Shown: positions 54,486 through 64,000 of the stretch, in pieces | Layout of the letters: each line of letters opens with the position of its first letter | How positions within the stretch are numbered: position 1 is the first letter of the stretch | Assembly: GCF_000283155.1 (NCBI RefSeq) | Contig: NW_004454163.1 | Coordinates: forward strand, 18,026,514 to 18,090,513 | Direction of reading: 5' to 3' | Origin: Ceratotherium simum simum | Lineage: Eukaryota > Chordata > Mammalia > Perissodactyla > Rhinocerotidae | Length of the DNA stretch: 64,000 nt | Position numbers and translations under genes: made by a program | The notes under the pieces: model-generated | Database searches by the model: none | Told to the model about the DNA's origin: nothing | What the model saw: the letters and a program-made list of their open reading frames with translations, nothing else

Positions 54486-57160
54486 AGGCGCCTCCAGAGG
54501 AGAAGTCATGTCAAACTCTATTTTGCACCCAACCCAGAACTTTCATGGGATCTCATGTGCGGCAGGCTCTTAAATGTTCATTAATGAGGGCAGTGACAAT
54601 AGAGATATTTATCTCTGGCAATCCAGTCCTCTTGAGCAGGTCTTTCCAACTCACTGTCAACAACAGTGAGTTGTTGATGATTATCTTGGAAATTTGAGCA
54701 ATATGGCCATGAAGGTGGTTTCCCGGTGGAGAAGGTGGCCCCAATCCACTGGGAAACAGAAGGAGGGCTGGCTCCACACCTGGCGGCTGCTGGATGGGGT
54801 GACTGGAGGATGCCTCAGGAAGCCCTACCCACCCCAACGTACATCTCTTCTACCTGCCAGATAGGACCCCACCCAACTGGCCATTCCCTCCACTGGGAAT
54901 TCCCACCAGGGGAGATTTTTAACAAGGAACTCTGCTGGTGGGAACCACCAAAGCCATTTTTATCCTGTACCCAAGTTTTCAGGGATTTCTGGATCAGCCC
55001 AAAAGGGGTGGTGTGAGCTCATCGGGTCAACTGCTCGTCCCCTTGGAAGATCTGGGGAACCTGCCCTGTGGACCACAGGCCTATTGTCTGTGCCCCTAGC
55101 CATGCAAAGTGTGGTCAGGGGGGGTAATGGTGATAGGAACTGGGAGAGGAAACGGGGCTGAAGGTAGAGGGGCCTCTCCAGGAGGAGGGAATGACGGAGA
55201 GTGGGCTGGACTCTGAAGTGGAACCTTGCATTCTGCTCTAGAGGAAACAGCTGGGGACAGCCTACTCTTGAGTGGCAAAGCCCACAGTAGGCTTCTCATA
55301 ATACTGGCTGCTTGGGAGTGTTAGTAAGCATCCTCTCTCCCCCATCCAAGAAAAGGACTCCCTGGTCAAAGATTTCAACCACCAAGGGCTGGCATAGCTT
55401 TTTGGTTTGGGAGATGCCCCAATGTGAAAGCGTTAGTGGGAAGCAGGACCCTACTTCCCACTAGGGAAGAGGGGCTCCCTCCACTCCCACCCCTGGCAGT
55501 GAGCTCACAAGCACACAACCCAGGCCCAGCTGGTTGGACACTGCAGCCAGGACTTCGAATCTTAAGTGAGTGACAGTGAGCAGCAGCAGTTAGTGTCTCT
55601 TATTTTGCAATTATGAACTTCGAATGACACAAATATGCTTGAGATATCTGAACCCCAGAGCCCTGTTGGAGATTAACAATGGTTATTACACACACATATG
55701 CACACGTACCCCTGAGAAAGCCCTTAGCAAAGAAACCTGTTTAACTTTGTTTAACTCTGCATTTCCCAAACTTGTTTAATCTTTCTGCTTTGCCTAACAC
55801 CTTTTAACATCCTGCAGAACTGGTGTGACAAGGACCCCTGTAGGGAACACTGGTAGGGAGCTGTGCTCTCCAAACTTTTTCAGTCACGGAATCCATAGAG
55901 AAATACTATTTTCATGGCACACAGGAGTATGAGGGCTCTTAAGAGGTTGCTGGCCTGTTCAGTTGACAGGAGGGCTGAGGGTGTCAGTGTCTGGGCACAA
56001 AGCTACTGGTTGGAAAGCTCTGGAACAGAGGACAGAGCCCTCTGGGAGAGGAGCCTGGAGACCTGACTTCCTGCCCTGGCTCTGGCTTGAACCAGCCTCT
56101 CCCAGATCACACAGGTAGCTGGGTCCTAGCTGGTCTTTGTCCTGGCCTAGGCCTCCTCTACCATGCCACACAGCTTCCTGTCCAGAGTGCTTGGAGAAGG
56201 GGTCTTACTCGAGGACCTCTGTTTTCTGTCATCAGGGAGGAGGGCAGTGTGGGGCAGCCCATCTTCCGATCCACCCCTGACCCCTGGAGTTAGCTCAGGG
56301 CCAGGACTTGCCAGCTCTGTCCTCTGCCCCCTCCCTCTCCCAGCAGCCGGTGCCTGGGTCCAGCCCCCCGGGCAGCCCGTGGAAGCTTCCTGTGTGAGGC
56401 AGCCCTGCCTTTGGAGGTCTCCTGTCTCCAACATGCAGCATCTGCTCTTTCCTTCCTCTGCCAGCCAGGCATCATCTCCTGGCCGGCTGAACCTCTGGCT
56501 TCCATGCCATGCACCTTCTGAGGCCCTACAATTGTTGCAGGGCATCCCTGGGGCCTGGCACAGTGCCCGCCATGGCCCTGCCCTGGTTTTTGGCCCTGTC
56601 TCCAGAGTCCTCCGTTTGCCCACAGCCTGATTCATCCAGACTCTGTTTGGATCATAATCTCTGGCCAACATCACATGCATATTTCAGAAGGTCCACACAC
56701 CCCATTGATGAGGGTGCTGCCAAGGTCTTGCGGGGCAGGGGTTGGGGTGACGTGCTACTAGCAAGATCAACCATCATAACTGGTTTTGATTTAAAGCAAA
56801 CTCTATTTCACAAGCCATATCTAATGCTGAACAAGAGGTGGGCATGCAGAGACCCTCTCTGTGGATGATGGTATTCAGTGTGCAGACCCAAGCATAAATG
56901 AAACAGCCACAAAATCATAGATATCAACGGGGCTTGGATATAAATGCAGGGAGTCAGCATCCACTGGGAGGCCTCCCAACTCGCCCTCTACTTAGAGGTA
57001 GAGTCAATGTACAGCTTCCCCCTCCCCTGTTCCCAAGATCTTGAAGAGTGAGTCTGCAGGCTGGAGAGAGAGGCAGGGCTCGTACACATGGTCACAGAAA
57101 GGTACTTCTCTTCGAGCCCCGCCATGTTGCTATTTAGAGTTCGGGAAGGAGCAGCCACTG
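54486..57160. other. Unique intron sequence
   Basis: No gene recognised. 56.1-56.7 kb is GC-rich with overlapping open frames on both strands, none with domain features. Small inverted repeats, such as CAACTCACTG/CAGTGAGTTG near 54650-54680, are visible. Confidence 0.45.
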
Positions 57161-57162
57161 GA

Positions 57163-57417
57163 CATTAGGAGTCTTGGGTTTAAGACCCAGCTCTCTTCCC
57201 TGCCAAAATGCGGGATCTGGAAAGGAGGCTAGCCTCCTTGAGTCACAGCTTCCCTCTGTGAGTGAAGGAGTTGGACTTTACCTTCAAGGGCTCTTCACGG
57301 TTTTTACCACCTATGAGTCTATGACAAGGAAAACAGCAATGGGTGAACCAGGTGTGGGCCCTGGACGAGTTGTTCTACTTCTCTGGGACTCAGTTCCCTT
57401 ATTTGTAAAATAAGGTG
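57163..57417 (+). mobile_element. MIR SINE remnants cut by an MLT2B LTR
   Basis: Sense MIR-like text 'gtcttgggtttaagacccag', then 'ctctgggactcagttccctt' and 'atttgtaaaataaggtg'. The last part stops exactly where the LTR begins. Confidence 0.6.
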
Positions 57418-57877
57418 TGTGATGGTTAATTTTATGTGTCCACTTGGCTAGGCCATGGCTTCCAGATTTTGGTCCAACACCAGTCTGGATGTAGTTGTGA
57501 AGGTATGTTTTAGATGACATTAACATTAAATCAGTAGACTTTGAATAAAGCAGATTTCCCTCCATAATGCGGGCGGGCCTCATCCAATCAGTTGAAAGCC
57601 CTAAGAAAAAAAGGCTGAGATCCCGAGAGGAAGAGAGAATTCTGCCTCTAGACTGCCTTTGGATTCAAGCTGAAACATCAACTCTTCCCTGGGTCTCTAG
57701 CCTGCTGGCCTACCCTGCAGATTATGGACTTGCCAACCCCTACAACTGTGTGAACCAACTCCTTAAAATAAATCTCTCTCTCTCTGTATGTGTGTACACA
57801 CACACACACACACATACACACACACACACACACACCCCCTATTGGTTCTATTTCTCTGGAGAACCTTGACTAATGCA
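57418..57877 (+). mobile_element. MLT2B-type solo LTR (ERVL)
   Basis: Complete LTR from TGTGATGGTTAATTTTATGT to TTGACTAATGCA. It contains 'gggcctcatccaatcagttg', 'acctgcagatta'-type text, the 'taaaataaatctctctctc' polyadenylation region, 'ctattggttctatttctctg' and 'gagaacc'. Flanks AGGTG and AGGTA fit a 5-bp duplication. A CA/TA dinucleotide expansion lies just after the polyadenylation region. Confidence 0.92.
57793..57835. repeat. (CA)n microsatellite inside the LTR
   Basis: Two CA runs separated by one TACA interruption, within the 3' part of the MLT2B LTR. Confidence 0.95.
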
Positions 57878-57892
57878 AGGTAGTTACATAAA

Positions 57893-58095
57893 GTTAGTGG
57901 TCCTCAAACTTGAGTCCTGTGGGTCTTAACCCAGGCTGCACATCAGAATCTCTGCAGGAGCTCTTAAAACCACCAGTGTCTAGACCCCAATCCCAGAGCA
58001 GCTGAATCAGACTCTCCAGGAATGGGGCCTGGGCTTCAGTGTTTTACACTCCCCAGGGCCTCCCCATGTGCAGCCAAGGCTGAGAACCACAGTTG
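57893..58095. mobile_element. hAT-Charlie MITE (MER5/MER58-like)
   Basis: Near-palindromic element: AGTGGTCCTCAAACTTGAG at the left and 'aggctgagaaccac' at the right. The middle has 'gctgcacatcagaatctctg' and 'cagctgaatcagactctcca'. The ends are diverged, so the subfamily is not assigned. A similar but partial element follows at 58104-58215 ('ggaacttattaaaaacacat'). Confidence 0.78.
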
Positions 58096-58215
58096 AGTCA
58101 CTTTGGAACTTATTAAAAACACATATTCACCCAGGACCTATGAATCAGAACCCTTGGGGGTGGCTCCTGGCATCTTTAGATTTAACAAGCTCCCCAGCAT
58201 ACGGGGCAGCTGCTC

Positions 58216-58479
58216 TCTAAAGCTGGAGAGCTCGGGCATGGATCGCCTCTCACGAAGGGCCCTCTTTGCTTTGACAATCCACCATTCTGTGGTCTGAGTT
58301 TCAGGGCCGGAACACACAGTTCCCTCTCAGGCGGAGGCCAAGAGCATCACAAGAGAAGCCAGCGGGGGACTATGACTTGGAAACGGGACAAAGTCTGCAT
58401 CCTCCCCTCCTTCACCAAGGGCACGCCACACCCACCAGGTAGGTCGCCTGTGCACACACAGCCTCCCATCCACCTTTGT
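58216..58479. other. Unique intron sequence
   Basis: Nothing recognised. Confidence 0.35.
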
Positions 58480-58910
58480 CTCCCCAGCCCCGGTGCGGGG
58501 CACGGCACAGAGAGGTGCCCATACATCTTTGTTGCTTCATTGGTTGAATAAATGAACACATTGTCTCCTCATCACTAGGCTCCTCCCTGTTCAGGTGTTT
58601 CTGTGGGCGGCATGCCTCTCCCTTTTCCCAGTTCTCTCCTGCTACAATCTCTTCCTTGTCGTCTCAGCTCCTAGCCATTCTCCAGCGTCAAGCTTACACC
58701 CCCTCCCTTTGAAAGATCTTCTCTGATTCTTCTCTTCTGCATCTGACTGGACTCACCCGCAGGCCCAGACAGCTGTCACACAGTGCTCTTCTGGTTATCT
58801 TACCTGCCTTTCTCCTGTGTCGTCCCCAAACTGTGAGCACCTATAGGACAGGCCACCCTCCAGGGTCTACCCAGGGCCAGCACATGGCAGGCAGCTGTGA
58901 GAACTCATGA
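58480..58910 (+). mobile_element. L2 LINE 3' fragments
   Basis: Two sense L2-like pieces: 58490-58560 ending 'cattggttgaataaatgaac', and 58620-58900 ('gatcttctctgattcttctc', 'tcacacagtgctcttctggt', 'actgtgagcacctataggac'). Confidence 0.7.
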
Positions 58911-59295
58911 CACACCTAAGAAATCTCCACTTTTTGGTCAATAGAGGCCCAGGAGAGGTCTAACCTCTCCCGCCACTGCACCTGCCATTGTTCTGGAGCC
59001 TCTATTAGCAGGGACAAGGCTTTGAGCTGTATGTGCATTATCTTGAGGAGGGTAATGATCCCTTCGATTCCAAGGCTATGTTCTTAACCACTAGACTATA
59101 AGGCCTCCCCACTGCCCTGCGAGTGGAGCAGAAAAAGGTGTTTACTGTCCCTGAGAAAGGCAAGAATGAAGGGTGGGATTTGAGCCAAGGTGGCAGAATG
59201 GAAAGAAGATCTGGTAAAAGGCTTAGGGGGTTAGTGGTTGGGAAGTCGCTTCAGAGGAGTCAGGTCCAGGCCCTAGGGGGGAGGAGAGGGAAGTG
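58911..59295. other. Unique intron sequence
   Basis: Nothing recognised. Confidence 0.35.
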
Positions 59296-59299
59296 ATAT

Positions 59300-59470
59300 G
59301 TCAGGCACCCTGCTAGCCCTTAACGCATGTTCTCTCAATGAGGTTCCTGGAATCACTGCCCCCTTTCACAGCTGAGACAGCTGAGGCCCACGGAGATACA
59401 GTAACATACCCAAGGCATCAGTGCTCCCGCGGGGCAGAGCCAGGACCCAAACTCAGGTCTGTGTGACTTC
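59300..59470 (-). mobile_element. MIR SINE
   Basis: Antisense: 'accctgctagcccttaacgc', 'cagctgaggcccacggagat', 'gccaggacccaaactcaggt'. Confidence 0.75.
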
Positions 59471-59499
59471 AAGGGGCACCGAAGTGAATGTCAAGGAGG

Positions 59500-59625
59500 C
59501 AGACAGGGACTCATTCCTTCACCCACTCAACAAATACATGTTAGACATGTACAATGTGCCAGGTGCTGCTTATGGCAGTGAACAAAAGTTCACAATGAGT
59601 TTCCAGTCCAGTGAGTGAGGGATGG
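59500..59625 (+). mobile_element. Ancient repeat fragment
   Basis: 'cactcaacaaatacatgtta', 'acaatgtgccaggtgctgct' and 'tatggcagtgaacaaaag' belong to the same old family as 33560-33690. Confidence 0.55.
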
Positions 59626-60375
59626 AATACTTCTAGGCCACGGCACCCTGGAAGGTAACAAGGCTGGTCCTGCCTGCCTGATTCTAAAGTTACCTCACCA
59701 GGGCCTTGCACGTGAACCCCTGGATGCAGACCGGTACCTGGCCTCCAGCTGTGAAAGCCATGAAGACACTCTCATCAGATGGTGTCATCCGGAGAACAGG
59801 ATCGGTGCGACCTTGCTGGTTGAGGTCTAGAGGCAGCAGGAAGAAGAGGAGCAGGAAGGCTGTCCTCTATCCCAGTGGATTCCAGTCAAAAGCCCCAGCA
59901 AAGCTGGAAAGAACCTGCTGCATCTCAGCGTGGGAGCCACACCTTCTCTCACACAGTGTTCTCCCGGAGAAGGGAAATCCCCTGCCCTGAAACAGCACCA
60001 AGAGGTCAGAGACTTCCCTCTGAGTCATACTTTGCATCCTCACACCCCATTGCTCCCTTAAAAGTCTTCACCGGATTAGGAGCCCAGAGCAGCCACGAAG
60101 GAGGACAGGCATTGGTGCAGGTTGGGAGGAAGGGAGGCAAACATGCTATCATGGTAGCTTCCGGACCAGAAGAGTCTAGAGACTCAGACCCTTCCCTCCC
60201 CAACCCTCCTCTTTCCTGATGTTTCTGTGCTGATGCTTTCCTTAGCTTCCTTCTGAGTCTGGGTTCTTCCCCTTCCCGGCCTATCTCAGAGCCCAGCTCA
60301 TGCACCAAAAATTCCCATCAGATTATACACTGAGATTTCTGGTTCAAGAAATGTGCACGTATCACTCTGTGTTGT
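59626..60375. other. Unique intron sequence
   Basis: No gene or named repeat recognised. Confidence 0.4.
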
Positions 60376-60379
60376 AACT

Positions 60380-60505
60380 GTTGTTCCCCAGCAGAGTGTA
60401 AGGTCCTTCAGGTTAGGGACTGCATCAGATTCCTTTTATGCCGGCAGCACAGTGCCTGGTGCATAGTAGGTTCTTAATACATGCACGATAAATGAAGGAA
60501 AATTT
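60380..60505 (+). mobile_element. L2 LINE 3' tail
   Basis: 'agtgtaaggtccttcaggtt', 'agcacagtgcctggtgcata', 'gtaggttcttaatacatgca'. Confidence 0.82.
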
Positions 60506-60713
60506 CACAAGAGCTATGGATTTTCAGATATTTCAAATGCAATAAAACACACTTTGCACAAAAGCACTCACTACATGTACTGTTTAGCAGATCCAGAGAG
60601 CACTGCAGCTTACCCAAGGATCCTTGTTATGAACATAAATGAAGACTTTAGATTCTCTGAAAAAACTCCTCATTATTTGTAATTATGAGTAATGAAGCAT
60701 GGATGATTCCACA

Positions 60714-61617
60714 ACAACAAAAAACTCACCAACAGCCCAACTCAAAAATGGGCAAAAGACTTGCATAGACATTTCTCCAGATATAGAAGTGACCAATAAG
60801 CACATGAAAAGATACTCAGTTCTTGCTCAATATCACTAATTATTAGGGAAATACAAATCAAAACCACAATGAGATACTACCTTATACCCATTAGGATGGC
60901 TACTATCAAAAAACCCCAGAAAATAAGAAGTGCTAGTAAGGATGTGGAGAATGTGAAACCCTTGTGCACTGCTGATTGGAATGTGAAGTGGTACAGCCAC
61001 TATAGAAAACAGTACAGTGGTTTCTCAAAAATTTAAACATAGAATTGCCATATGCTCCAGCAATTCCACTTCCGGGTATATACACAAAAGAACTGAAAGC
61101 AAGGCCTCAAACAGATTTTTGTACACCCATATTCATAGCAGCATTATTTGCAATAGCCAAAAGGTGGAAATAATCCAAAAATCCATCAACAGATGAGTGG
61201 ATAAATAAAAGCGATCTATCCATACAATGGAATATTATTCAGCCTTAGAAAGGAATGAAGTTCTGATACATGCTACATCATAAATGAACCTTGAAAACAT
61301 TGTGCTAAGTGAAAGAAGCCAGTCACAAAAGGACAAATATTGTACGATTCCACTTACATGAAGTACCTGGAATAGTCAAATTCATAGAGACAGAAAGTAG
61401 AATGGTGGTTATCAGGGGCTGGGGGGAAAAGTAATGTGGAGTTCTTGTTTAATGGGTACAGAGTTTCGGTTTGGGAAGATGAAAAATTTCTGGAGATGAA
61501 TAGTGGTGATGGTTGTACAACAATTGAATGTACTTAAGCCACTGAATTATATACCTAAATGGTGAATTTTATGTTCTGTATATTTTACAATGAATGAATG
61601 AATGAATGAATGAATGA
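60714..61617 (+). mobile_element. L1M-type LINE 3' end with (TGAA)n tail
   Basis: Sense L1 ORF2 end and 3' UTR: 'aaaatgggcaaaagacttgc', 'aatcaaaaccacaatgagat', 'gcaattccacttccgggtat', 'caatggaatattattcagcc', 'gtgaaagaagccagtcacaa', 'ttatatacctaaatggtgaa'. It ends in seven TGAA units (61588-61617), which form a tetranucleotide microsatellite. Frames are broken. Confidence 0.93.
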
Positions 61618-61634
61618 AGCGTGGATGCTTCTTT

Positions 61635-61795
61635 GAGGCAGCCTGGGGTACGAGGAAGGCATTTGATCTTTGGAATCAGATAGCCATGATTTCTAGTCCC
61701 AGCTGTGTGAGATTGGGTGTCACTTTGCTTCTCTGCATTTCAAGTCCCTCATCTGTAAAATGGAGTAAGAATACCCAAAACAGGGGCAAAAATAC
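61635..61795 (+). mobile_element. MIR SINE
   Basis: Sense: 'tttggaatcagatagccatg', 'cagctgtgtgagattgggtg', 'agtccctcatctgtaaaatg'. Confidence 0.85.
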
Positions 61796-63535
61796 CCACG
61801 TTCCAAATCAGATCCAAGGACTGGGTGACATGACACACATGAGGCCTGTAGCCCAGGGCCAGGAGAAGTTTCCTCTCCCCAGACCTCCCCCAACTCCCTT
61901 CTCCCCAGCCAGTCCCTGGGCAATGGCTTCAGTTGGCCAGGTTTGCCTTCGGTGCCCACCTCCAGCTCACCTTGCCCAGTGATGTGCAGCCTCCGCATGT
62001 CCCATTCCCGAAGGGCAGCCGCCAGCTTCCCTGGACTCAATAGACAGATGCAGGGGGCGAGCGGAGCAGGCAAAGCCTTACTAGTACCTCCCTGGGAGCT
62101 TGCAACAAACAAGGACAGACTGAAATGGGAAAGGTAGAATTTCACTCTTTGTGGGAAGTTTGTGGCGGATGTATTTTTAGAATGGGAGCAGGAGGGAGGT
62201 ATTTTTAGGATGGGGTCCTCTTCCCATTACTCCTCAAATCCCACTTCACAGGTAACCACCTCCTCCATGGGGAAGGGAGTAGAGGGGGCACCTGAGAGCC
62301 TTATTGATGGGTGAGGCAGCTGGCAGCCTCTGCAGAGGAGGAAGTCACTCTAGGCTTTGTCCCCTGCCTGGGACCCCAGGTGTTGGACCCTGGCCAGTGT
62401 CCTGCCAGCCTCCCTCCAGAGCCACCACCCTTATGGGAATGGAGCCTGGCATTCCCTTCCCCCTGCCCGGCCACATCCCCACTCTCCCTTCAGGATGACC
62501 TGAAAGGGAAGTTTATAAGAGGAAAAGGAATGAAAAGGATCCTATTTAACAGCACATACTGGGTGGGGGAAGTTCCTGACAGGAAACGCTGTGGAAACCG
62601 GGCCCAGTTTGGCCATGGAAAACTGGTTTGGCTCAGAACTGGCCAGAGTGGACAGGAGACCTCGGGCAGCTGTACATCGCAATTAAACTGGACTTGTCCC
62701 AGTTCACTTTCTTTCTTGTCCCCTCGAAGCAAGCAGACACTATAATAATCTGCACACCACAGGGGGAGAAAGGTACCATTTTTTTTTTTTTTTTTAATCC
62801 AGGAAAGAAACCCCACCCTAATTTAGGTCGCAGAGACATGAAGGCTACTGGTGCAGCCCAGCAAATCAGCAGCAGATGTAGGCAGCTGAGCGGAGCCAGG
62901 CTGAGCAGCGCGGCTGCCACTCGCCACCAGCCTGAGTCACCCGGGTGGGGAAGGCGGTGGAGGGCAGGGGGTAGCTATCTTTATTCTTGGGCTGGGGTGT
63001 GGGGTGCAGGAAACAATGGGAACAGAGGAGTCCTTGGGGCCGGAACGGGCACACTGCTGCCGGCAGGTACAGACAGGCTCCCAGCAGGCCGCTCTTGTGG
63101 GCCAAAGAATCCAAACAGGCCCTGAACCTGAACAGCGAGAAGGCCTCTCCTCCTCCTTCACCTCCTCCTCCGCTCCCCTCCCCCCCCAACAAGACCTTGC
63201 AATTCCCTTTTTGCAGGGCTAAGTCTGGCTGTGGCTGGCCAGCTGGTCCCCGCCCCTGCTTCACCCCCCCACTTTCCTTAAGAGCCGGGCCCTCCCGCTG
63301 CTGGTGTGGGTGGTTCGGCTGCTTCTCCCGGCTCTTGTTCTGCTCAGCGCCCCGGTCCTGGTCCTGGATCGTGTTTCATCCCCTCACCTCAGTTCTCCCA
63401 CTTCTCTCTTCACTCTAATTTGTTTCCTGTAGTCCCCAATGGAAATATAAGTTCCTTAGGGTTTAAGCCCTGTCCTGCCTCTCCGGCCCCTGGCTGGGCC
63501 TGCAGTGGGGGTCTGGTGACATGGCCCCCTGGAAG
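61796..63535. other. Unique intron sequence, possible regulatory block
   Basis: No gene recognised. It holds a pair of GTATTTTTAG motifs at 62171-62180 and 62199-62208 in a 28-bp repeat. It also has an 18-base T run (62779-62796). The GC-rich sequence at 62880-63370 shows no retroelement. No first-exon splice donor can be assigned with confidence. Confidence 0.4.
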
Positions 63536-63539
63536 GTGA

Positions 63540-63650
63540 GCTCTCAGAAGCAGGACCTTCCCTGTCTTGGTGGCCCTCTAGCCCCCCAGCTACAGGCCTA
63601 GCACAAAGTAGGGGCTCAGTGAGCGTCTGTCGTATAAATGGATGAGTACA
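63540..63650 (+). mobile_element. L2 LINE 3' tail fragment
   Basis: 'caggaccttccctgtcttgg', 'ctagcacaaagtaggggctc', 'agtgagcgtctgtcgtataa', 'atggatgagtac'. Confidence 0.68.
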
Positions 63651-64000
63651 GCCGGGTACCATGGAATGCCCCCAAGAGAGCACAGTGACTTAGAACATCC
63701 CAGCAGCTCCTGTGGATAACCGTGCACTGAAGCTGGCTCAGGGGCATATTTCCTGTATAGAGAGGAGGGTTTCCATGCTATCCTCAGGTCAATTAAGATA
63801 GAACTCGGTGTGGGACAGAGTGACCCAGTTTTCCCAACCCCCACGAACCTTCCAGTGACAGAACAGAGAGAAGAGTAAGGGCCTCTGACGCAACAGAGAG
63901 AACAGAATCAAAGCATATTCAGCAGGAAGGTCTCAAAGCATTGCAGCCTGGGAAATAGAGAGAGGAAATGGCCTGGTGCAGGACTCTTGGCTCATCAAAG
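63651..64000. other. Unique intron sequence at the window edge
   Basis: Nothing recognised. Confidence 0.35.

Larger units (their letters stand above)
31443..64000 (-). other. ZBTB7C: Upstream ZBTB7C intron, 5' noncoding exon outside the window
   Basis: The acceptor at 31443 requires a donor further up in plus coordinates. The window ends without a promoter-like CpG island or a 5' exon that I can identify. In other mammals ZBTB7C has long 5' noncoding introns, which fits. Minor alternative 5' exons within this stretch cannot be ruled out. The repeats in it are listed separately. Confidence 0.7.

Noticed and set aside
62160..63400. ZBTB7C promoter or 5' noncoding exon
   Set aside because: The block is GC-rich in part but lacks a CpG island and a donor I can defend, so it is noted only as possible regulatory DNA.
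1..64000. CRISPR array, phage, operon or other bacterial-type system
   Set aside because: The window is mammalian nuclear DNA with spliced genes and mammalian repeats. No regularly spaced direct repeats with unique spacers exist.

Overview
This is a nuclear genomic segment from a placental mammal, almost certainly a perissodactyl and most likely an equid. The evidence is five tRNA-derived SINEs of the equine repetitive element (ERE) type (8858, 10179, 32546, 34371, 51109) on a background of shared mammalian repeats (MIR, L2, L1, MLT1/MLT2 LTRs, hAT-Charlie and Tigger relics). Four of the five EREs have clear target-site duplications. The genus cannot be fixed from the sequence alone.

One protein-coding gene is supported: ZBTB7C (BTB/POZ plus Krueppel-type zinc fingers), on the minus strand. 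Its coding sequence lies in two exons, 31426-30216 and 19493-18842. They are joined by a phase-2 intron of about 10.7 kb with consensus GT/AG ends. The two pieces give an open 620-codon protein with a BTB domain, an acidic tract, a proline/acid-rich linker and four zinc fingers; the intron cuts through finger 2. The last coding exon is very CpG-rich. The 3' UTR is inferred to run about 2.3 kb, to near 16535, where an ATTAAA signal (16553-16558) is the best polyadenylation candidate.

Layout: 1 to about 16.5 kb is the flank downstream of ZBTB7C. It holds a long antisense L1/HAL1 relic (1.8-4.7 kb), an internally deleted Tigger1 transposon with both ends and its TA duplication (5090-5764), an MLT1-type LTR, two EREs, a second inverted-repeat DNA transposon remnant and simple repeats. 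The interval 16.5-31.4 kb holds the 3' UTR, last coding exon, intron and first coding exon. The intron contains a 205-bp duplicated segment, an intact MER5A, an L2 split by an L1 3' end, a CpG-rich hairpin block and a G-quadruplex-prone run. From 31.4 to 64 kb is the upstream intron, which should separate the coding exons from 5' noncoding exons outside the window. It holds nested repeats (ERE in L1 in an older repeat; ERE in L2; MLT1 in L2; MLT2B in MIR), many MIRs and a few unique blocks that could be regulatory.

No second gene, RNA gene, CRISPR array or bacterial-type system is present. The many short open frames elsewhere look like chance or repeat-derived frames. The window looks like ordinary mammalian chromosome; the points worth a second look are small-scale (repeat nesting, local duplication, coding microsatellite, structure-prone DNA), not a new system.
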